DNA of 64,000 nt, taken from NCBI GenBank assembly GCA_007570785.1, contig ML662465.1, forward strand, positions 4,289,902-4,353,901. The letters are read 5' to 3'. The notes below the pieces were generated by a model. It did no database searches and was not told the origin of the DNA. It saw only the letters and a list, made by a program, of their open reading frames with translations. This stretch comes from Antilocapra americana. Lineage: Eukaryota > Chordata > Mammalia > Artiodactyla > Antilocapridae. The first letter of the stretch is position 1. Every line of letters starts with the position of its first letter. The position numbers and the translations under genes were made by a program. Below are positions 44,890-57,027 of the stretch, one piece after another.

Positions 44890-47800
44890 AGAAAATTATG
44901 GGACTAGTAAAATAGTCTCTCCCTCTTCTGGTGGAGGCATGGGTTGGTGGTGGCCTGCTGCAGGGTTGGGAGCACAGAATGTAGCAGTGCGTGCGCGGGA
45001 CCTTTTGAAGGAGGTCACCATTATCTTCAATATCTCCACCATAGTTTGGCCTCAGGTCAAATAACAGGGAGAGAACACAGTCCCGCCCTTCAATAGAAAA
45101 TTAGATTAAAGATTCACTGAGCATGGCCCTGCCCTTCAGAACAAGACCCAGTTTTCCCCTCAGTCAGTCTCTCCTTTCAGGAAGCCTCCATAAGCCTCCA
45201 TCAGAGGGCAGACAGACTGAAAACCACAATCACAGAAAACTAACCAGTCTGATCCCATGGACCACAGCCTTGTCTAACTCCATAAAACCATAAGCAATGC
45301 CGTGTAGGGCCATCCAAGACAGACGGGTCATGGTGGAGAGTTCTGACAAAATGTGGTCCACTGGAGAAGGGAATGGCAAACCGCTTCAGTATTCTTGCCT
45401 TGAGAACCTCATGAACAGTAGGAAAAGGCAAGAAGATAGAACACTGAAAGATGAACTCTCCGGGTTGGTAGGTGCCCAATATGCTACTGGAGATCAGTAG
45501 AGAACTAACTCCAGAAAGAATCAAGAGACGGAGCCAAAGCAAAAACAACACTCACTGTGGATGTGACTGGTGATATAAAGTCTGATGCTGTAGAGAGCAA
45601 TATTGCATAGGAATCTGGAATGTTAGGTCCATGAATCAAGGCAAATTGGAAGTGGTCAAACAGGAGATGGCAAGAGTGAACATAGACATTTTAGGAATCA
45701 GTGAACTAAAATGGACTGGAATGGGTGAATTTGACTCAGCTGACCATTTTATCTACTATTGTAGGCAAGAAACCCTCAGAAGAAATGGAGTAGCCATCAT
45801 AGTCAACAAAAGAGTCTGAAATGCAGGACTTGGGTGCAATTTCAAAAATGACAAAATGATCTCTGTTCATTTCCAAGGCAAACCATTCAATATCATAGTA
45901 CTCCAAGTCTATGCCCCGATCAGTAATGCTGAAGAAGCTGAAGTTGAACGGTTCTATAAAGACCTACAAGGCCTTCTAGAACTCACACCCAAAAAAAGAT
46001 GTCCTTTTCATTATAGGTGACTGGAATGCAAAAGTAGGAAGTCAAGAAATACTTGGAGTAACAGGCAAATTTGGCCTTGGAGTACAGAATGAAGCAGGGC
46101 AAATGCTAACAGAGTTCTGCCAAGAGAACTCACTGATCATAACAAACACCCTCTTCCAACAACACAAGAGAAGACTCTACACATGGACGTCACCAGATGG
46201 TCAACACCGAAATCAGACTGATTATATTCTTTGCAGCCAAAGATGGAGAAGCTCTATACAATCAGCAAAAACAAGACTGAGAGCTGACTGTGGCTCAGAT
46301 CATGAACTCCTTATTGCCAAATTCAGACTTAAATTGAAGAAAGTAGGGAAAACCACTAGACCATTCAGGTATCATCTAAATCAAATCCCCTATGTCTATA
46401 CTGTAAAAAAAAGTGACAAATAATTCAAGGGATTAGATCTGATAGACAGAGTGCCTGAAGAACTATGGATGGAGGTTCGTGACATTGCACAGGAGGCAGT
46501 GATCAAGACCACCCCCAAGAAAAAGAAAGGCAAAATGGTTGTCTGAGGAAGCCTTACAGATAGCAGAGAAAAGAGGAGAAGTGAAAGGCAAAGGAGAAAA
46601 GGAAAGATATACCTATTTGAATGCAGTTCCAAAGAACAGCAAGAAGAGATAAGAAAGCCTTCCTCAGTGATGAGCACAAAGAAATAGAGGAAAACAGCAG
46701 AATGGGAAAGACTAGAGATCTCTTCAAGAAAATTAAACATACCAAGGGAACATTTCATGCAAAGATGGGCACAATAAAGGACAGAAATGGTATGGACCTA
46801 ACAGAAGCAGAAGATATTAAGAAGAGGTGGCAAGAATACACAAAAGAACTATACAAAAAAGATCTTCATAACCCAGGTAATCACAATGGTGTGATCACTT
46901 ACCTAGAACCAGACATCCTGGAATGCGAAGTCAAGTGGGCCTTAGGAAGCATCACTATGAACAAAGCTAGTGGAGGTGATGAAATTCCAGTTGAGCTATT
47001 TCAAATCCTAAAAGACGATGCTGTGAAAGAGCTTCACTCAGTACGCCAGTAAATTTGGAAAACTCAGCAGTGGCCACTGGAAAAGGTCAGTTTTCCAGTT
47101 CCAGTGGACTGGAAAAGGTCAGTTTTCATTTCAATCCCAAAGAAAGGCAATGCCGAAGAATGCTCAAACCATCACACAACTGCACTCACCTCACACAGTA
47201 GCAAAGTAATGCTCAAAATTCTCCAAGCCAGGCTTCAACAATACATGAACTATTAACTTCCAGAGGTTCAAGCTAGATTTAGAAAATGCAGAGGAACCAG
47301 AGATCAAATTGCCAACATCTGTTGGAAAATCGAAAAAGCAAAAGGGTTCCAGAAAAACATCTACTTCTGTTTTATTGACTATGCCAAAGCCTTTGACTGT
47401 GTGGATCACAACAAACTATGGAAAATTCTTAAAGAGATGGGAATATCAGACCATCCGACCAGCCTCCTGAGAAATCTGTATGCAGCTCAAGTAGCAACAG
47501 TTAGAACTGAACATGGAACAACAGACTGGTTCCAAATCAGGAAAGGAGTACGTCAAGGCTGTATATTGTCACCCTGCTTATTTAACTTGTATGCAGAGTA
47601 CATCATGAGAAACGCTGGGCTGGAAGAAGCACAAGCTGGAACCAAGATTGCCGAGAGAAATATCAATAACCTCAGATATGCAGACGACACCACCCTTATG
47701 GCAGAAAGTGAGGAAGAACTAAAGTGCTTCCTGATGAAAGTGAAAGAGGAGAGTGAAAAAGCTGGCTTAAAATTCAACATTCAGAAAACTAAGATCATGG

Positions 47801-48465
47801 CATCTGGTCCATCACTTCATGGCAAATAGATGGGGAAACAGTGGAAACAGTGTCAGACTTTACTTTTTTGGGCTCCAAAATCACTTCAGATGGTGACTGC
47901 AGCCATGAAATTAAAAGACGCTTGCTCCTTGGAAGAAAAGTTATGACCAACATAGACAGCTTAATTAAAAAGCAGAGACATTACTTTGCCAAAAAAGGTC
48001 TGTCTAGTCAAAGCTATGGTTTTTCCAGTAGTCATGTATGGATGTGAGAGTTGGACTATAAAGAAAGCTGAGTGCCAAAGAACTGATGCTTTTGAACTGT
48101 GGTGTTGGAAGAGACTCTTGGACAGCAGGAGTCCCTTGGACAGCAAGGAAAGCCAACCAGTCCATCCTAAAGGCAATCAGTCCTGAATATTCTTTGGAAG
48201 GACTGATGCTGAAGCTGAAACTCCAATACTTTGACCACTTAATGCGAAGAACTGACTCATTGGAAAAGACCCTGATGTTGGGAAAGATTGAGGACAGGAG
48301 GAGAAGGGGACAATAGAGGATGAGATGGTTGGATGGCATCACCAACTCAATGGACATGAGTTTGAGTAAACTCTGGGAGTTGGTGATGGACAGGGAGGCC
48401 TGGCATGCTACAGTCCATGGGGTCACAAAGTTTGGACACGACTGAGCAACTAAACTGATTGAAAT
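44890..48465 (+). pseudogene. Nearly full-length BovB (RTE-type) LINE, inactive
   Basis: This is the most complete BovB here, with 5' region (44,890-45,600), AP endonuclease-like segment (45,631-46,423), linker, reverse transcriptase (about 46,621-47,829) and C-terminal region to 48,450. Seen directly: ILGISELKWTGMGEF near 45,690 (endonuclease), SDHELLIAKF near 46,300, DYAKAFDC at about 47,376 (motif A) and LRYADDTT near 47,680 (catalytic YADD). It is dead. There is an in-frame TGA at about 45,818, a TAA at 47,050, a 32-bp offset duplication at 47,076-47,126 and a further stop near 47,250. Known of the family: RTE-clade elements use this one ORF for target-primed retrotransposition and also mobilise the Bov-tA/Bov-A SINEs. 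Confidence 0.9.
47076..47126 (+). repeat. Local duplication inside BovB
   Basis: ACTGGAAAAGGTCAGTTTT occurs at 47,076-47,094 and 47,108-47,126, a 32-bp offset. The offset is not a multiple of three, so it breaks the reverse transcriptase frame. Confidence 0.9.
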
Positions 48466-48619
48466 GATTGACTGAGGGCTCAGGGATGACCCATTATCTT
48501 TGTGCTGAATCAGCATCATTAGCATGAAATCTTCCTTAGGCAGTTTCTCAGTCATATTCTTAAGCAGGGCAGTGGAATAGTGAAAATATGCCTGCCCCTC
48601 CCATCAGCTGTTTCCCTTT

Positions 48620-49020
48620 TTCTATTATTTTTTAAAATAATAACTCCATTGAGACATTATTCCCATACTATAAAGTTCATCCTTTTAAAGTATATAATTC
48701 AGTGGTTTTCACTATAGCAACAGACTTGTATAACTATCACCTCTATCAATTTTAAAACATTTTCATCATCCCCAAAAGAAACTCCATATCCATTTACCAG
48801 ACACTCCTCACTCCCTGTTCCTCCAGCCTCTGGCAACTACTAATCTGTCTTTTATTTCTACGGGCTTGCCAACTCTGAGTATTTCACATAAATGGGATTA
48901 CACAATAAGTGACATTTCACTGAGCATAATGCCCTCTGTGTGCATCTATGTTGTCACAAGTGGCAAGAGTTCATTCTTTTTTTTAATGGCTGAGTAATAT
49001 TCCCTCACACACTCAAACAT
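48620..49020 (-). mobile_element. Old L1 3' UTR, antisense
   Basis: 'ttattcccatactataaagttcatcc', 'cactccctgttcctccagcctctggcaac' and 'ttttttaatggctgagtaatattcc' are antisense L1M 3' UTR/ORF2-end text. Confidence 0.65.
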
Positions 49021-49074
49021 AAATATATCTATTATAATGCTGTGCAATAATATAATACATAATAACACAATACT

Positions 49075-49215
49075 AAGTGGGAAAGGAATTTGAAACAGAA
49101 TAAGTACATGTATATGTATAACTGAATCACTTTGCTGTACACCTGAAACTAACACAACATTGTTAATCAACAATACCCCAATATAAAATGAAAATTTTAA
49201 ATAAATAAATAAATA
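49075..49215 (+). mobile_element. Ruminant L1 3' end with (TAAA)n tail
   Basis: 'acctgaaactaacacaacattgttaatcaac' and then an (AAAT)n tail. It follows the antisense L1 closely, giving a convergent pair. Confidence 0.8.
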
Positions 49216-49488
49216 AACCAAATTAAAGCCATGGGAACTTCTTCAACAACTCACTGGACCTGCTCAGTTGTCTATGCGGTGGATGCTGGTCCTGCAAGCA
49301 CTCCCTGGCCTTGCTCTTGAATCAATGCATTTAGCACCATTGTCTGAGTCCAGGTGTTGGGCTTTTAAAGATAAGTGGTTTGGTTGTTATTGTGCGAAGC
49401 TTGGATCAAGGGCACTTGGCTAATTGGGAGCTCCAGGCCACAGAACAAATGGCCACATGAAATTATGTCCCTTTGAGGTACTGTTGTA

Positions 49489-49705
49489 GGCTTCCCTGGT
49501 GGCTCAGTGGTAAAAAAATCTGCCTGCAGTGCAGGAGCTACAAGAGACCTGGGTTCGATCCCTGGGTCTGGAAGATCCCCTGGAGGAGGGCATGGCAACC
49601 CACTCCAGTATTCTTGCCTGCAGAATCCCATGGCCAGATGAGCCTGGTGGGCTACAGTCCTTGGAGTCACAAAGAGTCAGACATGACTGAAGCGACTTGG
49701 CATGC
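49489..49705 (+). mobile_element. Bov-tA SINE
   Basis: 'ggcttccctggtggctcagtgg' to 'gaagcgacttggcatgcac'. It has a short insertion in the tRNA-like part (49,538-49,546). The phrases 'gaggtactgtt' and 'aaggtactgtt' flank it, a probable target duplication. Confidence 0.92.
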
Positions 49706-50177
49706 ACAAGGTACTGTTACCTCCCCAGGGTGTTGTGAGAGGTGGGACATGGGTGGGAACATGCCAGCCTCTGTCCCATGTCTAGGCCTGGGGACAATTC
49801 CCCCCATCCTGGTATTTATTGTTCTGTCTCCCCTCCATCTCAGATACTTGTCTTTTCCCCTCATCCTCAAAGATGACCTAACGTAGCCCTGCAACAAATA
49901 ATATTTGAAAGAACAGAGTCAAAGATGGGGGCTGTTTTGAGGTTCCTTCTGCTTTCCTCCATTTCAACTAATCCCTTTCAGGTGAGAGAACACAAAATCT
50001 GGTTTCCTTCCTACAGCCCATGAGAGAAAAATCTACTGGGAACACATTATGAATTAATTGCTCACTAAACTATCTTGCCATTGTATGAGTATGCTTATTA
50101 TGATTATTTTTCCTGCTACTACTATTCTTATTTTCAAACTATTATTTTAAGTAATAGTTGGGAAAATATTTGCCAGT

Positions 50178-50399
50178 TTGTTGTTTGGTTGCTAAGTCGT
50201 GTTCAAATCTTTTGTGACCCCCTGGATTGTGTAGGCCACCAGGCTCCTCTGTCCATGGGATGTCCCAGGCAAGAGTACTGGAGTGGGTTGCCATTTCCTC
50301 CTCCAGAGGATCTTCCTAGCCCAGGTACTGAACCTGTGATTCTCGCACCTTCTACACTGGCACGCGGATTCTTTAGCACTGAGCCACCTGGAAAGCCCC
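50178..50399 (-). mobile_element. Bov-tA SINE
   Basis: 'tgttgtttggttgctaagtcg' to 'gagccacctggaaagcccc'. The words 'tttgccag' and 'cttgccaa' on its sides may be the target duplication. Confidence 0.9.
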
Positions 50400-50604
50400 A
50401 CTTGCCAATTTACCCTAAGGTGAATACAGCTTTGATTCACATCAGAGGCCTCAAAAACGTGCCATTCAATACAGAGCCTGGCGCCTACTGAAACCATGAT
50501 AAATACTGATTTTCCTTCTAGGGTGTGCACTCAGCACAGTTCCTGGTGAGGTGTTAGATATGAAGGAATGACTTGTTTTTAAGATGACGGCTGGCAATAT
50601 ACCA

Positions 50605-51205
50605 CTTTATTTTTTTCAACTGAAGTGTCATTAGTTTACAATGTTCTGTTAGATTCTGGTGTACAGCAAAGTGAATCAGTTATAAATATTTTCAGGTTGT
50701 TTTTCATTACAGGTAATTACAAGATGTTGAGTATAAGGACCTTGTGTTACATTAAAAATTAAATATAGTTTCCTGTGCTACAGAGCAGAACCTTGTTGTT
50801 TATCTATTAGCCTTATAGTACTATGCATATATTAATCTCAAACTCTTAATTTATCATCCTCTCCCCTTTCTCCTTTGGTGACCACAGATTGTTCTCTGCG
50901 ACTGTGAGTCTATCTGTTTTGTAAGTACATTCATTTGTATTATTTTTTTAGATTCCACATATAAGTGATATCTTAGAATATTTCACTTTGACCTACTTCA
51001 CTTAATACGATAATGTCTAGGTCCATCCATGTGGTTGCAGATAGCCTCATTCTTTTATACGACTGAGTAATATTCCATATTATATTGTGTATACACCACA
51101 TCTTCTTTATCCAATTATCTGTTGATGGACTTTGATGTTGTTTCCATGTCTTGGCTATAATAAATAGTGCTGCTATCAACACTGAAGTGCATGTATCTTT
51201 AGGGC
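50605..51205 (-). mobile_element. Ruminant L1 3' end, antisense
   Basis: 'tggtgtacagcaaagtgaatcag', 'tcctgtgctacagagcagaaccttgttgtttatc' and 'ttgttgatggactttgatgttgtttccatg'-like text run colinearly, antisense. Confidence 0.8.
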
Positions 51206-51892
51206 TGACTATCTTAAATAAAGAGTGGAAATTCCAGAATTGCATGTATAGTATGATGCTATTTTTTTTTCTAAAGCACATAGCAACAGTATGTAGATTC
51301 TATAGGGAAAAAGAAACATTTAGATAAACTTCTGTAAGGATAGACTCTAAGCGCAGTGAACGGAGGCAGGGAAAGGAAGCCTAGGATTGACAATGGCAGC
51401 TAAATGGGACCTATCCTTACCTGTTACATTTTCATTGTAAGGAGAAGACATTCATATATTGTGTGTACAATTAAAATCATTTTCTGACAAGTTCACTTAT
51501 GATTGAAACACAAGTGGAAGGGAGTAAAGCCAAGTAGCCCTAAGGAAGGGTATGCACAGGGCACGCTTTGCTTTCCTTCTTGGCCCTTGGGTCTCTAATA
51601 TGGGGTTTCCATAACTACATGAAGTTATGTTTGTTTGTTTGAGAAAGGGACAAGGAGCCTATTTTCTGAAATCTGGTTGACTCACTGCTCCAAATACCAA
51701 AGAACTTCACCTTTCTGGGTCTGTTCCAGACCTCCAACAAACTCCTGGCAGCCCCTTGTAATGATAACTTGGGAGGCAAAAAGGAAGAGATATGTGGTCA
51801 ATGGAGTGAGAGGGACTCCAAAATATTAGTGAAAAGGCTAGCCAGTTCTGGAGGTCAGGCTTAGCTATCTTTGCCCTCCAGAGACTTAAAAA

Positions 51893-52093
51893 TTTTTTTA
51901 TTTCTTTGGCAGCGCTGGGTCTTGGTTGCAGCATATGGATCTTCGTTGCGCCATCTTTCCTTATGGCACACAAGTGCCAGGGCTTGGTTGCTCTGCGGCA
52001 TGTGGGATCTTAGTTTCCTGACCAGAGATTGAATTCACATCCCCTGCTTCGCAAGGCAGATTCTTCATGACTGGACCACCAGGGAGGTCCCTC
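51893..52093 (-). mobile_element. ART2A/CHR-type SINE
   Basis: 'cagcgctgggtcttggttgc' to 'gactggaccaccagggaggtccc', antisense. Between 51,210 and 51,890, and from 52,095 to 53,395, I find only unique sequence. Confidence 0.88.
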
Positions 52094-53429
52094 TAGAGAC
52101 TTCTGCATTTCCTCTTCTGTAACACATTTGATAGATTGCCTTTATCTACTCAAATATAGCCTTCATAACAAATTCATTTTCTTTTTGGTTGTCTTATCTA
52201 ATGCTACTGATCACATCTGCTGAGGACCGTGAGTTTTCTCATGGAGCTACTGCACTGAGTTAGCATCATACAGTCCAAAAGCAGAGCATGAAGCTCAGTG
52301 CTAAACGAACCCAGGTTCAGAGCCGTTGTCATCTTGGGGGGTGTTCTTGACACCATCCACCTTTTGTTCTCTTATCTATAAAATGGAGATTGAGTAAACT
52401 AGTATTTGTGAACAGACTGAAACGATGTTTTTGGCTTTCATGTAACAGGCACCCAATCCATGTTAGGGTTACATTATCTAGAAAAGATGTTTCTGGCCCT
52501 TATCAGTCACAAAATAATACAGAAAGTTACCATTCCTTGAAGCTTTTTGCTGAGAAAAAGCTCACTTTTTACGACCATGGAGTGGCAACTTCTGGCTGAG
52601 TAATTTCTCTTTCTGACACTCCGTATTTCTTTTCCTTAAAAAACTTTTTTCATAGTATCTATCACCATCTAACCAACGCTATATGTGTACTTAATTAGTT
52701 TTGTTTATTGCCTGTCCCTCCACTAAGACATCAATTGGATAAGGGCGGTGGTTTGTGTCCTTCTTATTCTCTGCAGCATCTCCAGCAGCTAGCCCAGTGC
52801 TGGCACATAAGTGCCTCAGAAAATGTGTTGGATGCATGAATGAATATTCCTAAATTTTCTCCAGACCTGCAATATGGTCCCACCATGTCAGAACATTTGG
52901 AGTCTGAGGGATAATTCTAGTCAAGATAGTATATTTTAGCCTCCAGTCTTAGGTGTCTTCATTAATTTGTTTCTGGCCCATATCCACACCAAGCATCTAG
53001 CAACACAGTCTCAAATACAGCTCACTTTCATCGCTGCTAAGAAGGTTCTTTTGAAGTGTTGGGTCTGGTCATGCCACTCTTCTCTGGAAGAATCTAACAT
53101 TGTTTCTTGATGGTTAGATCTCCATGTTACTTGTTTATACCAGTTAGGATGCTCCTAGATGTTTTCAAAACTGGAAAGCATACCTCCAACTGGTTTAAAC
53201 AATGTGGATGTGAATCAAATCCAATAGAGTCCAGATATGGAGTAGACAGAATCTGGTTGGATCCTGTGGCTCCTGCTCCATTGACCTTGGCTAAGTCCTA
53301 CATAGGTTTCGTTCACAGGCTTATAGAGAGAAAGTAGCTTCAGTGATGGCCTTACTTCCTTACTCAATAATATCCAAAAGAGGAGAGACCAATGTACCTT
53401 TTTAAAAGTTTATTGAATATAGTTGATTT

Positions 53430-53634
53430 TATGGGCTTCCCAGGTGGCACTAGTGGTAAAAAACACACCTGCCAATGCAGGAGACACGGTTTGATCCCTG
53501 AGTTGGAAAGATCCCCTGGAGTAGGAAACGGCAACCCACTTTTGCCTGGAGAATCCCCTAGACAGAGGAGCCTGGTGGGCTATGGTCTTACGGCTGCAAA
53601 GAGTTGGACACAACTGAAGCAACTTAGCACACAC
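53430..53634 (+). mobile_element. Bov-tA SINE with 11-bp target duplication
   Basis: 'tgggcttcccaggtggcac' to 'gaagcaacttagcacacac', flanked by exact ATAGTTGATTT at 53,419-53,429 and 53,635-53,645. Confidence 0.92.
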
Positions 53635-54184
53635 ATAGTTGATTTACAATGTTGTGTGAATTTATGATGTACAGCAAAGTGGTTCAGTTATACATACCTA
53701 CTTTTAAATATTCTTGTCCTTTATGGTTTATTACAGGATATTGAATATAGTTCCTTGTGCCACACAGCAGGACCTTGTTGTTTATCCATCCTACGTAGAA
53801 TAGTTTTCATCTGCTAATCCCAAACTCCCAGTCTTTCCTTCCCCTACCTCTCCTCCGCCTTGGCAACCACAAATCTATTTTTTATAAGTGTGTTTCATAC
53901 ATAGGTTCATTTGTGCTGTATTTTGAATTCCATATGTAAGTGATATCATACAGTATTTGTCTTTCTCTTTCTGACTTACTTCACTTTGTACAATAATTGC
54001 ACATAAATGTACAATAAATTTACATATGTAAATTTACAATGTACATAAATTTATAATAATTGTAAATAAATGTACAACATGTCCATCCATGTTGCTGCAA
54101 ATGACATTATTTTATTGTTTCTTTGCTATGGATGAGTAATATTCTATTGTGTGTATATATACACACACACATATATACCACATC

Positions 54185-54483
54185 CTTTTTTATTTTGGCT
54201 GTGTTGGGTCTTCACTGCTGCTCGGGCTTTTCTCTAGTTGTGGTGAGCCAGGGCTATTCTCTAGGTGCTCAGACTTCTCATTGCAGAGGCTTCTCTTGTG
54301 GAACACAGGTTCTAGGGCATATGGGCTTCAGGAGTGTGGGACATGGGCTCAGCAGTTGCAGCCCCCAGGCTCTAGAGCACAGGCTCAATTATTGTGGCGC
54401 ACAGTCTTAGTTGTTCCACGGCATGTAGGATCCTCCTGGGCCAGGGATCGAACCTGTGGACTCTTTACCACCAAGGAAGACTC
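54185..54483 (-). mobile_element. ART2A/CHR-type SINE, long form, with 9-bp target duplication
   Basis: 'ttttggctgtgttgggtcttc' to 'ctttaccaccaaggaagactc' with TACCACATC at 54,176-54,184 and 54,484-54,492. It keeps a 147-codon open frame by chance. Confidence 0.9.
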
Positions 54484-55020
54484 TACCACATCTTGTTTAT
54501 CCATTTATCTGTCAATGGGTATTTATGTTGTTTCCATGGAGAGACAAAGGTATCTTGAGTCCCTCTCTCAAACGTCAGGAGTCCTTGTCTAACTACCCTC
54601 TGGGCTAAGTTGGGTCATTGCTCCTTTTTAAATCAGTCCCTGCCTCTAGGAGAAAATCACACCCTGGATGATCTAGGTCTGGATTTCTGAATCAATCACT
54701 GATGTGTAGGATGTAATAGAGTTGGTTTTTACCAATAAGGCTGCTCCCTTTTTCTGCTTCCATGGAGTGTCAATGCCTCTAGTGGCTTCTGAATGGTTGA
54801 GAGGAGGTGGGAAGGGTGTTGAAGGAATAACAGAATCTGCTTCACAATGCATCTCATGGCACCCTCTATACTTTTACTTCCATTACACAGCTGTTTTGAA
54901 TAAATATTAGTCAATGAATAAAGAAATGAGTTGTGTTTCACCTGCTAAAGATGAAAAGAAAGATATCCAAGAAAGCTGGAATAGCTAAGACTTCTTAAGG
55001 TTTATCATAACTAGAGCCTG

Positions 55021-55238
55021 GGGCTTTTCTTGTGGCTCAGTGGTAAACAATCCGCCTGCAATGAAGGAGACCTGGGGCTTGACCCCTGGGTCAGGAAGAT
55101 CCTCTGGAGGAGGGCATGGCTACTCACTACAGTAATCTTGCCAGGAAAATTCTATAGACAAAGGAACCTGGTGGACTACAGTCCATGGGGTCCCAAAGAG
55201 TTGGACATGACTGAGCGACTAACAATTTCACACAGAGA
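55021..55238 (+). mobile_element. Bov-tA SINE
   Basis: 'ggggcttttcttgtggctcag' to 'gagcgactaacaatttcac', near full length. The preceding 54,550-55,015 has no recognisable element. Confidence 0.92.
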
Positions 55239-55284
55239 GCCTAGGGAGGTAGGGCTGGGAAGAATTTCCAGAAATTAGACCCAG

Positions 55285-55749
55285 TGAGTGTATCAGTATT
55301 CTCCACAGAAACAGCAATAATAGGATGTATATAGAAAGAGATTTATTATAAGAAATTGGTTCACATGATTTTGGAGGCTGAGAAGTCCAGACCTAGGAGA
55401 GCCTAGTGTTGTTTCAGTCTGAGTCCAAAGCCTGAGAACCAGGAGAGCTAATGGTGTAAGTTTCAGCCTGAGTCCAAAGGCAGAAGACTGATGTCCCAGC
55501 TCAAAAACTGTCAAGCAGAGAGAAAGAATTCTTTCTCACTCAGCCCTTTATTCTCTTCAGGCCTTCAACAGATTAGATGAGGCCCACCTACATTGGGGAG
55601 GGCAATCTGCTTGACTCATCATACCGATTCAAATGTCAGTCTCATCCAGGAACACTCACAGACACACCTCATCCAGAAATAATGTTTAATCAAATACCTG
55701 GGCACTCTTTGCCCCAGTCAATTTGACACATAAAATGAACCATCACAGT
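55285..55749 (-). mobile_element. MLT2-like ERV-L solo LTR
   Basis: Read antisense it begins TGTGATGGTTCATTTTATG and ends near 'tttctgtggagaatactgat'. It includes the characteristic 'gatgaggcccacctacatt' (plus strand) and 'gagtccaaagcctgagaaccagg' blocks. It is an old endogenous retroviral LTR. I see no internal viral coding sequence beside it. Confidence 0.65.
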
Positions 55750-55959
55750 GGGCCACAGTCAAACTGCAGAAGGTCTTACCTGCCATGATAAAAAGGGTGG
55801 GTTTATCCTAGAGTCATTTGACCATTCACACAGTCTTTGATCTCCTGTTCCATGAACTGTGCAAGGAGGTAGGGATAAGACAATGAACAATGCAGATATG
55901 AGCTGTGACCTTAAGGAAGAAAGGGAAGAACCAATTGCGCACACCCCCCGCCCCCCACC

Positions 55960-57027
55960 CCAGTATGTGCAGGAAATTTGTTTCAGGACCCCTTGCAGAC
56001 ACCAAAATTCATGGATGCTCAAGTCTCTTATATAAAACGCCATAGTGTTGCATATAGCCTACATACATCCTCCCATATACCTTAAATTAGCCCTAGATGC
56101 TTGGCACTCTTATGGATGCAGGTACCATTGGGTACCTTCTTGCAGAGCAAGTTCAAAGTAGCCTTTCTTATCTATGAGCTTCTTGTACTTTTCTGGGAAC
56201 AGTGACGCTGCTTCAGCGTTAGTCAATGAGGATTCCCCCTGCCCCCATCTTTAAGTCCTTGAGCCTGCAGTGCTTTACAAAGCCAGCCAGCCAGCCAACC
56301 CCTACCATCCTGCATCTTCTTCCACTCACTCCCCTTGAGGCCTTCCCACAACCTCTATGCTCACAGAGGCTGGGTGCTTTTTCAAGCATAAGTTTGCCAC
56401 CATCGGGAACAAGTTTCTGTGACATATCTTCTGATCGCACTCTGTAGGCTTGCTCGGTCTTTGCAAGTACCTGGTCATGGAGCAGAGACCGTTCTTGCCA
56501 TTGCAGGGCCAGCACTGCCCCTTCCACAAATTTCAGCTTTCTTCCACATCTCTGTAGAAACGCTCAGTTCGTTCTGAGCAGCCTGACTCCCACTTCGGCA
56601 AGCCTCTTGCCGCTTTTCAAAAGATTAAGACTTCTGTTTTCTGTCAAGAGATGGCACTTCATGCTCCCTCTCAGCCTTTGAGGGGTTGCTTTGACCACTT
56701 AATTGCTCTTTAGAAGCTATTTTTTTCTTCGCAAAAACAAAGAGTTCACCTAACACAAGGAGCGAGGGAAGGAACGGTGAGGTGAAGGATGCTCAAACAA
56801 GGAGCGCTGGAGAGACTCTGAGGACCTGTGAGGGGCCCTGAGGCTGCCACAGGGCGCACCGACACATCACTGCTTTCGTGTGGATTCAGAGTAGTGCTCC
56901 GGAGGCAGCAGATTCAAGTGTGGCTTTATGGAACTTTCTGGAGTATTTTGTTTTTTTCAAATACTTTCAATCTGAAGTTGGTTGAATCCACTCGTGTGGA
57001 ACCCAGATTCAGAGGGCTGACTGTAGA
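55960..57027 (-). pseudogene. Tigger (pogo) DNA transposon with transposase relic
   Basis: Both ends match the Tigger MITE seen at 9,966-10,292, here antisense: CAGTCAGCCCTCTGAATCTG at 57,027 and the 'gacaccaaaattcatggatgctcaagtc' end at about 55,990. The middle carries decayed N-terminal transposase. A psq-type helix-turn-helix (LLKSGKRLAEVG) lies at about 56,590-56,632. A CENPB-type helix follows (EDMSQKLVPDGGKLMLEKAPSLCEH) at about 56,357-56,430. Then come WLAGFVKHCRLKDLKM (about 56,249-56,296) and a KKLIDKKGYF-like stretch near 56,150-56,190. The DDE catalytic part is missing through internal deletion. Stops and frameshifts mean no function. Confidence 0.65.

Larger units (their letters stand above)
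53398..54545 (-). mobile_element. Ruminant L1 3' end, antisense, split by two SINEs
   Basis: L1 text ('atgtacagcaaagtggttcag', 'gccacacagcaggaccttgttgtttatcc', 'catccatgttgctgcaaatgac') is colinear across a Bov-tA and an ART2A/CHR insertion, each with its own target duplication. A short duplicated AT-rich segment lies at 53,990-54,080. Confidence 0.8.

Noticed and set aside
48004..48555. 183-codon minus-strand frame
   Set aside because: Antisense of the BovB 3' coding part; BovB-derived antisense frames are commonly open and have no known product.
54149..54592. 147-codon open frame
   Set aside because: It lies almost wholly inside an antisense ART2A/CHR SINE with its own target duplication.
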